64,000 nucleotides of DNA, taken from positions 2,976,001 through 3,040,000 of the forward strand of contig NZ_CP025030.1 of NCBI RefSeq assembly GCF_002812705.1, read 5' to 3'. Source of the stretch: Achromobacter spanius (GTDB lineage Bacteria > Pseudomonadota > Gammaproteobacteria > Burkholderiales > Burkholderiaceae_B). How positions within the stretch are numbered: position 1 is the stretch's first letter; each line of letters starts with the position of its first letter. Positions 54,895 through 64,000 of this stretch are shown one piece after another. The translations under genes were made by a program, and so were the position numbers. The notes under the pieces were generated by a model. It did no database searches and was not told the origin of the DNA. It saw nothing but the letters and a program-made list of their open reading frames with translations.

Positions 54895-57087
54895 TCAAGG
54901 GGCGGGCGTGTCGCGCACGTCGCGCGGCAGCCTCACCGTAAAAATGACCAGGCCGTCCCGGCACGCAACCGAGATCTCGCCGTCATGGCCGCGCACGACC
55001 TGTTCGGCGATATACAGGCCCAGCCCCAGGCCGTTGCGGTTGCGCGACTGGCCCAGCGATTCGGGTTTGAAAGGCGAAAAAAGATGCGTCAGCACCTCTT
55101 GCGCAATGGGCGCGCCATGGTTGATGACGCGCAATTCTATGTCGTTGCCGCGCTGGTGCGCCTGAACAATGATGGGCTGGCGCGGCGCGCCGTGCTGGCG
55201 CGCGTTGCTCATCAGGTTGGTCACAACCTGGGCGATGCGATCGGTGTCGGCCATCAGCATCAAGCCGGGTTCCACATCGGGTTCGATGCGCAAGCCGGGG
55301 TAGGCCTGCCGCTTTTCGTCGATCAGCCCGTTGACCAGATCGCTCAGGGCGCACGGCCGCTTTTCGATGCCCAGGCCCATGCCGCCCTGTAAACGCGATA
55401 AATCCAGCACCTGTGAAATCAGGCGCTGCATACGGCCGCTGGAATAACGGATGCGTTCGCCCATGCGCGCGCCGGAATCCGTTTTGGACAGCAGCGTGGC
55501 GGCCATGGAGATGGACTGCAATGGGTCACGCAGATCATGGCCCAGCATGGCCAGCAGCGCGGTGCGCGCGCGGTCGACGTCGGCAGCCCGGCTCGTGGCG
55601 ATGTGGGAAAGTTCGTCGCGCAGATTGTCGGCGGCTTCCAGTTCGGCGGGCAGCCACGGGGTGCAGGTATTGCGCACCACTTCGCGCCAGGCCTCAAAAG
55701 AGCCGCGCGGCGTCAGGCGCGGGCCCTGGTTGCCGACCGCGTATTGCTTTTCGGGCTTGCCGCCCCACACCAGCGTTTCGATCTGCTCTTTGCGCAGCCA
55801 GATCAGCCAGCCGTTGTTCATCGGGTCGAACTTGCAGGCCAGCAGGCCGGCATACGGGACCAGATCGGTTTGCAGATCGGGGTAGTCGCGAGCGATGTTG
55901 TCGGTATGCACCAGGCGCTGGCCGCTTTGGTCCAGCGCGCACAGAATGCCCGACAACTCGCCGCGCGGCGCGATGCCGCCAAACACCGTGACGCTGTTGC
56001 CCCACAGGCACAGCGCGGCGTCGTTCTCGATCAGTGACGCGGGCGTGTCGGGCCCGCTCGACAAGGCCAGATGCAGGTTTTCGGAGGCGGAGGCGCGTTC
56101 GGTCAGCTGGCTGACCAAGACTGCGTTGCGGCGCGCCTGGGCGGCGCGTTCAGCCCCTTCGATATTGGCCAACGCGGCGGACAGCACCTGCGCCAGCGCT
56201 TCGCAGGCCAGGCGCGCGGGGTAGGGGATGGGGCGCGGCCCATGGTGATGGCAGGCAATCATGCCCCATAGCCGGTCGCCGATCACGATCGACAGGCTCA
56301 TCGACGCTTGCACGCCCATGTTGGCCATGTATTCCAGGTGGATCGGCGACACGCTGCGCAACACTGAAAAGCTCATGTCCAGCGGCTTCGCGGCCGCCGC
56401 GGGCGCGCCCAGCACGCGCACCGGTGTGTAGCGCGCATCGGCAATCTGGCGTAGCGTGTTCATGGTGTACAGGCGGCGCGCTTGCGCGGGGATATCGCCG
56501 GCGGGATAGCGGCGGCCCACCCAGTCTTCCAACGACTCGTGGCGTTCTTCCGTGAAGATTTCGCCGCTGTCGTCGGGATGAAAGCGGTAGGCCATGACGC
56601 GGTCGAAACCGGTGGCGCGGCGCACCTCGCGCACGGCGCTCTTGAGCAAGCCGGCGATGTCGCGCTCGCGACGCACGCGCTCGATGCTGCGGTAAATGCG
56701 TGCGGGGTCGGCGACGCTCTCGCCGACCTGGACGCGTTGCTCCAGTTCGATAATCGTGAGGCCGTCGCTATTGCGGTGGCCGATCACGTCGTACGTAGCG
56801 TCGTTCAACGCAAGCGCGAAGGGGTCGAAAACGGGATCGGACTTGTCCAGCCACACCGTCAGATACTCGGCCAGGCTGGCGGGCAGCGCGCCTGGCAGGC
56901 AGCACTCGCCCAAGGTTAGCGACACCCCCAGCACGGCAGGCGCATTTTCGCTGGCAAATTGCAGCACGCCATCCGCGTCGAACGCCAGCAACGCTCCCAA
57001 CGGCTGGATAGCGCCCGGTATATGTATCGGTTCGCTGTCGCAGTTGGCGAGCGTGACTGGCGTGGGGGATTGGGTTGGCGCATTCAT
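54895..57087 (-). CDS. bphP: Bacteriophytochrome histidine kinase
   Basis: This red/far-red photoreceptor kinase has 730 residues (start at 57087). The biliverdin-binding Cys16 lies in the PAS domain (ANCDSEPIHIPGAIQPLG). The GAF domain has the chromophore-pocket region with PAGDIPAQAR, where the family usually has PASDIP. The PHY tongue is seen in TPRGSFEAW. A HisKA domain follows with phospho-His about 517 (GHDLRDPL), then an ATPase domain (NLMSNARQH, NGLGLGLYI). It leads the operon bphP-receiver-DHp-like-bphO and is divergent from a carboxymuconolactone-decarboxylase-like gene. Confidence 0.96.
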   Translation of the reverse strand: MNAPTQSPTPVTLANCDSEPIHIPGAIQPLGALLAFDADGVLQFASENAPAVLGVSLTLGECCLPGALPASLAEYLTVWLDKSDPVFDPFALALNDATYDVIGHRNSDGLTIIELEQRVQVGESVADPARIYRSIERVRRERDIAGLLKSAVREVRRATGFDRVMAYRFHPDDSGEIFTEERHESLEDWVGRRYPAGDIPAQARRLYTMNTLRQIADARYTPVRVLGAPAAAAKPLDMSFSVLRSVSPIHLEYMANMGVQASMSLSIVIGDRLWGMIACHHHGPRPIPYPARLACEALAQVLSAALANIEGAERAAQARRNAVLVSQLTERASASENLHLALSSGPDTPASLIENDAALCLWGNSVTVFGGIAPRGELSGILCALDQSGQRLVHTDNIARDYPDLQTDLVPYAGLLACKFDPMNNGWLIWLRKEQIETLVWGGKPEKQYAVGNQGPRLTPRGSFEAWREVVRNTCTPWLPAELEAADNLRDELSHIATSRAADVDRARTALLAMLGHDLRDPLQSISMAATLLSKTDSGARMGERIRYSSGRMQRLISQVLDLSRLQGGMGLGIEKRPCALSDLVNGLIDEKRQAYPGLRIEPDVEPGLMLMADTDRIAQVVTNLMSNARQHGAPRQPIIVQAHQRGNDIELRVINHGAPIAQEVLTHLFSPFKPESLGQSRNRNGLGLGLYIAEQVVRGHDGEISVACRDGLVIFTVRLPRDVRDTPAP

Positions 57088-57186
57088 TGTGGGTGGGGTA
57101 CCTGGGACGCGCAATGAGCTGTCATTATGTCAAATATATTGTTCGAATGTATGCATTTGCAGCCCCTTCAACTCTCTGGAGCGCCC

Positions 57187-57714
57187 ATGGCCCGTCTTCC
57201 CTACGCCGATCTGTCTCATCCCGAAGCACGTCCCCTGGTGGACCGCATCGTTGCCGAACGGGGCAGCGTGCTTCATCTGTACCAAATGCTGCTGCATAGC
57301 CCCGCTGTGGCCGGAGGCTGGTTGAACTACCTGACGTCCATTCGGCAACTCAGTACCTTGCCCGGCGACGTGCGCGAACTGGTCATCATGCGCGTCGCCG
57401 CGCTAAACGGCGCGCCCTACGAAGCCGATCAGCATGCGCCGATCGCGCTTAAAGAAGGTGTGTCGCAAGCCCAGTTGGATGCCCTGGGCGATTGGGAGAA
57501 CTCAACGCTGTTCGACGAGCGCGAGAAAGCCGTACTGGCCTACACCGACGCCATGACGCGCAACGTCCAGGTGCCGGAACCGGTGTTTCAGGCGGCCCGC
57601 GCGGCTATGGGCTCGGAAAAGCTCATCGTCGAACTGACCGCGACGGTCGCGGCCTACAACATGGTGTCGCGGTTTCTGGAAGCGTTGCAGGTGCATTCGC
57701 ACGACCACCGCTAA
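57187..57714 (+). CDS. Carboxymuconolactone-decarboxylase-like protein lacking the redox Cys pair
   Basis: This 175-residue AhpD-like fold protein has the CMD core (LPGDVRELVIMRVAALNGAPYEADQHAPIA). In AhpD the position is CxxCxxxH; here both cysteines are absent and only His83 remains, so peroxidase activity is excluded. It fits the CMD subgroup without cysteines. The ATG at 57187 follows TGGAGC. It is divergent from bphP with a 99-bp gap, and its stop lies in a 12-bp repeat array. Confidence 0.8.
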   Translation: MARLPYADLSHPEARPLVDRIVAERGSVLHLYQMLLHSPAVAGGWLNYLTSIRQLSTLPGDVRELVIMRVAALNGAPYEADQHAPIALKEGVSQAQLDALGDWENSTLFDEREKAVLAYTDAMTRNVQVPEPVFQAARAAMGSEKLIVELTATVAAYNMVSRFLEALQVHSHDHR

Positions 57715-57753
57715 GTTCACCGCTAAGTTCACCGCCAAGTTCACCGCCAAACA
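57706..57753. repeat. Four 12-bp repeats at the stop codon of the CMD-like gene
   Basis: Units start at 57706, 57718, 57730 and 57742 with core CACCG(C)(T/C)AAGTT. The first unit contains the stop TAA at 57712-57714; the second repeats it in frame, while the third and fourth have CAA instead. The period of 12 keeps the frame, so each copy gained or lost a stop by one base change. Confidence 0.85.
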
Positions 57754-57780
57754 GGCAGGCCATCAGGCGTGTCAGCAAGT

Positions 57781-57812
57781 AGCGTGCCCAAAGTTTGGGC
57801 ACGCTTGTTTTT
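57781..57812 (+). terminator. Terminator after the CMD-like gene
   Basis: A 9-bp stem (AGCGTGCCC pairing with GGGCACGCT, extendable through AAA/TTT) is followed by TGTTTTTT. It lies 67 bp past the stop codon. The convergent transaldolase gene ends 19 bp further on and has no T-run of its own here. Confidence 0.85.
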
Positions 57813-57830
57813 TAGCTGAAAGCGGTAGGA

Positions 57831-58784
57831 TCAGCGGCGCTGAGCGGCGATCAATGCATCCAGCTTCACCGCGTCGGCGACGAACAGGCGGATGCCTTCG
57901 GACAGTTTTTCGCTGGCCATCGCGTCGTCGTTGAGCAGCGTGCGGAAGCTGACTTCGTCCGCGTCGATACGATCAATGGCGGGGCCCGTGTCGTCGGCGC
58001 GCAATTGCGCCGGTGCATCGCCTTGCGTGCCGGCCAACTGATTGAGCAAGTCCGGGCTGATGGTCAGCAGATCGCAGCCCGACAGCGCCAGGATCTGGCC
58101 CACGTTGCGGAAGCTGGCGCCCATGATTTCGGTAGAAATGTCGTGTTGCTTGTAATACCGGTAGATGCGCGTCACCGACAGCACGCCGGGATCTTGCGGC
58201 CCGGCGTTGTCGGCTTCCACCCACGCGGCGCCGGCGCTTTTCTTGTGCCAGTCGTAGATGCGGCCAACAAAAGGCGAAATCAGCTGCACACGCGCGTCGG
58301 CGCAGGCGACGGCCTGGGGCAGTGAAAACAGCAGCGTCAGGTTGCAGCGCACGCCTTCGGCTTGCAGGGCGCGGGCGGCCTGGATGCCTTCCCAGGTGGA
58401 CGCGATCTTGATCAGCACGCGCTCGCGCGGCACGCCGGCGGCTTCGTACAGGGCGATCAGGCCGCGCGCGCGCTCGATGGTGGCGCGGGTGTCGAACGAC
58501 AGGCGGGCATCCACTTCGGTGGACACGCGGCCCGGCACGATGTTCAGGATGGCGCGGCCAAAGGCCACCAGCAGGCGGTCGACCAGTTCAGGCGCGGACG
58601 CACCCGGGTGATCGCGCACGGTTTGTTCCAGCAGGGGGCGGTAGGCATCCTGCTGAACGGCTTTAAGAATAAGGGACGGGTTGGTGGTGGCGTCGGTGGG
58701 GCGCAACGCCTTCATGGCTTCGAAATCGCCGGTGTCGGCGACAACGGTGGTGTGGTTGCGCAAGGCGTCAAGTTGGCTGGGCAT
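57831..58784 (-). CDS. tal: Transaldolase
   Basis: Transaldolase works in the non-oxidative pentose phosphate pathway. The 317-residue protein has the TTNPSL motif and the Schiff-base Lys126 ([11 protein letters not shown]). The start at 58784 ([10 protein letters not shown]) matches the usual N-terminus; a GTG 18 bp earlier is possible. It is divergent from carA and otherwise stands alone. Confidence 0.94.
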   Translation of the reverse strand: MPSQLDALRNHTTVVADTGDFEAMKALRPTDATTNPSLILKAVQQDAYRPLLEQTVRDHPGASAPELVDRLLVAFGRAILNIVPGRVSTEVDARLSFDTRATIERARGLIALYEAAGVPRERVLIKIASTWEGIQAARALQAEGVRCNLTLLFSLPQAVACADARVQLISPFVGRIYDWHKKSAGAAWVEADNAGPQDPGVLSVTRIYRYYKQHDISTEIMGASFRNVGQILALSGCDLLTISPDLLNQLAGTQGDAPAQLRADDTGPAIDRIDADEVSFRTLLNDDAMASEKLSEGIRLFVADAVKLDALIAAQRR

Positions 58785-58943
58785 GGACAAGGTGCGGCTC
58801 ACAACGGCAAGGGTTGAAGATTCCCTAGCGTATCACTGCCTTTGGTGTCTCGCCGTCGCCCACAAGCCGGAGGTCGCGCAGGGGCCAATCAGCGATTCCG
58901 GCCTTATTTGGCGCGGTTCGCCGGGGAATTTGCCCGGTCAAGG

Positions 58944-58949
58944 TATAAT
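58944..58949 (+). promoter_or_regulatory. carA promoter -10 element
   Basis: A perfect TATAAT lies 40 bp before the carA start. No good -35 is present at 16-18 bp upstream, so the -35 contribution is weak or the promoter is activator-dependent. Confidence 0.6.
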
Positions 58950-58988
58950 CCGAAGGTTTGATTATCGATTCTAAAACCGGGGTTTACT

Positions 58989-60143
<1,155 letters not shown>

Positions 60144-60153
60144 AGATTGCATC

Positions 60154-63399
<3,246 letters not shown>

Positions 63400-63439
63400 C
63401 GCGATAGCGCCAAGCCTACGGGCTTGAGGTAGGATGCCG

Positions 63440-63475
63440 GGGCGGCCCTTGATCAGGGCCGCCCTTTTTCTTTTC
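63440..63475 (+). terminator. Terminator after carB
   Basis: A 10-bp GC-rich stem (63440-63449 pairing with 63455-63464) with loop TGATC is followed by TTTTTCTTTT. It lies 41 bp past the carB stop. A REP-like fragment with GGTAGGATG precedes it. Confidence 0.9.
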
Positions 63476-63503
63476 TATCTTCCTATTCGCTTACGACGAT
63501 CCC

Positions 63504-64000
63504 ATGAACAGAGTCTTCATCACCGGCGCCAGCAGTGGCCTGGGTCGCGCCCTGGCGCAGCAGTACGCCGCATCGGGCGCCACGCTGGGTCTCTTGGGCC
63601 GGCGCGAAGACGCGCTGCGTGAATTGGCCGACAGCCTGCCGGGCGAGCATCGTTGTTACGCGGTGGACGTGCGCGACCGCGCCGCGCTGCATGCGGCGGC
63701 GGCCGATTTCATTGCGTTTTGCCAGGGCAGGGTGGATGTCGTCATCGCCAGCGCCGGCATCAGCGCGGGCACCTTGACCGAGCACGGCGAGGACTACGAC
63801 GTCTTCAAGGCCATCGTGGACACCAACTTGCTGGCCACCGTGGCCACCTTCGAGCCCTTCGTAGGCGCCATGCGCGCCGCTGGATCGGGTCGCCTGGTGG
63901 GTATTGCCAGCGTGGCGGGTGTGCGCGGACTGCCGGGCGCAGGCGCCTACAGCGCCTCCAAATCCGCCGTGGTGACCTATTGCGAAAGCCTGCGTCTGGA
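63504..64000 (+). CDS. Short-chain dehydrogenase, C-terminus cut by window edge
   Basis: The frame starts MNRVFITGASSGLGRALAQQY and runs off the right edge. The NAD(P) motif TGASSGLG, the catalytic Ser (IASVAG) and YSASK are all present. It resembles the short-chain reductases often found after carB in Bordetella and Achromobacter, but the substrate is unknown. No strong ribosome site precedes the ATG. Confidence 0.85.
   Translation, partial: MNRVFITGASSGLGRALAQQYAASGATLGLLGRREDALRELADSLPGEHRCYAVDVRDRAALHAAAADFIAFCQGRVDVVIASAGISAGTLTEHGEDYDVFKAIVDTNLLATVATFEPFVGAMRAAGSGRLVGIASVAGVRGLPGAGAYSASKSAVVTYCESLRL

Overview
The window is a 64 kb piece of a high-GC betaproteobacterial chromosome, most likely Achromobacter/Bordetella (Alcaligenaceae). 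This is inferred from the benzoyl-CoA (box) genes, the Bug-type TctC solute receptor, ffs-dnaX-ybaB-recR synteny, the fused Dpp-type ATPase and the many LysR/GntR-controlled catabolic operons. No phage, insertion sequence, conjugative module or CRISPR array was seen. The genes are tightly packed and nearly all have standard start contexts.

Layout, left to right. 1-5749: aerobic benzoyl-CoA pathway, with boxR (cut by the left edge), boxC, boxB, boxA and a MaoC-like hydratase; a TGCA-N6-TGCA site follows boxR. 6102-11744: glutaryl-CoA dehydrogenase, a ThDP-dependent decarboxylase/synthase-like enzyme, a divergent LysR gene overlapping a XerD-type recombinase, and YbaK. 11767-20503: a probable aromatic uptake and oxidation cluster. 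It has a GntR repressor plus a stand-alone V4R sensor-like protein, divergent from a peptide-type ABC transporter and a two-subunit Rieske oxygenase; two 14-bp palindromes lie in the divergent promoter. 20498-27875: oxidoreductases, a LysR gene facing a DapA-like aldolase/Bug receptor/SDR operon, a DJ-1/PfpI protein, an AdhP-like alcohol dehydrogenase and a ribbon-helix-helix protein. 27969-30328: a PBP7-like endopeptidase, a Phd/ParE-type toxin-antitoxin pair and tRNA-Arg(CCT). 30675-37172: an acetate module, DUF485-actP-acs-response regulator, with a convergent hybrid histidine kinase. 37444-45079: an MFS transporter, a 52-residue membrane protein and an AddB/AddA-like nuclease-helicase pair. 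45080-49254: a repeat-rich spacer, the SRP RNA, dnaX, ybaB and recR. 49327-53239: a class III CoA-transferase with a NitT/TauT-type ABC transporter. 53269-57087: a bacteriophytochrome operon (phytochrome kinase, single-domain receiver, orphan DHp-like protein, heme oxygenase). 57187-64000: a carboxymuconolactone-decarboxylase-like protein, transaldolase, carAB and a truncated SDR.

Three things stand out. First, the bacteriophytochrome operon encodes a receiver and a DHp-like protein that looks like a phosphotransferase, suggesting a self-contained red-light phosphorelay. Second, the aromatic cluster appears to split ligand sensing (V4R) and DNA binding (GntR) between two adjacent genes. Third, short tandem repeats of period 12-15 bp sit again and again at the very ends of genes (just after starts, at stops, or in the gap between genes). 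The extreme case is eight copies of a 26-bp unit upstream of the SRP RNA.
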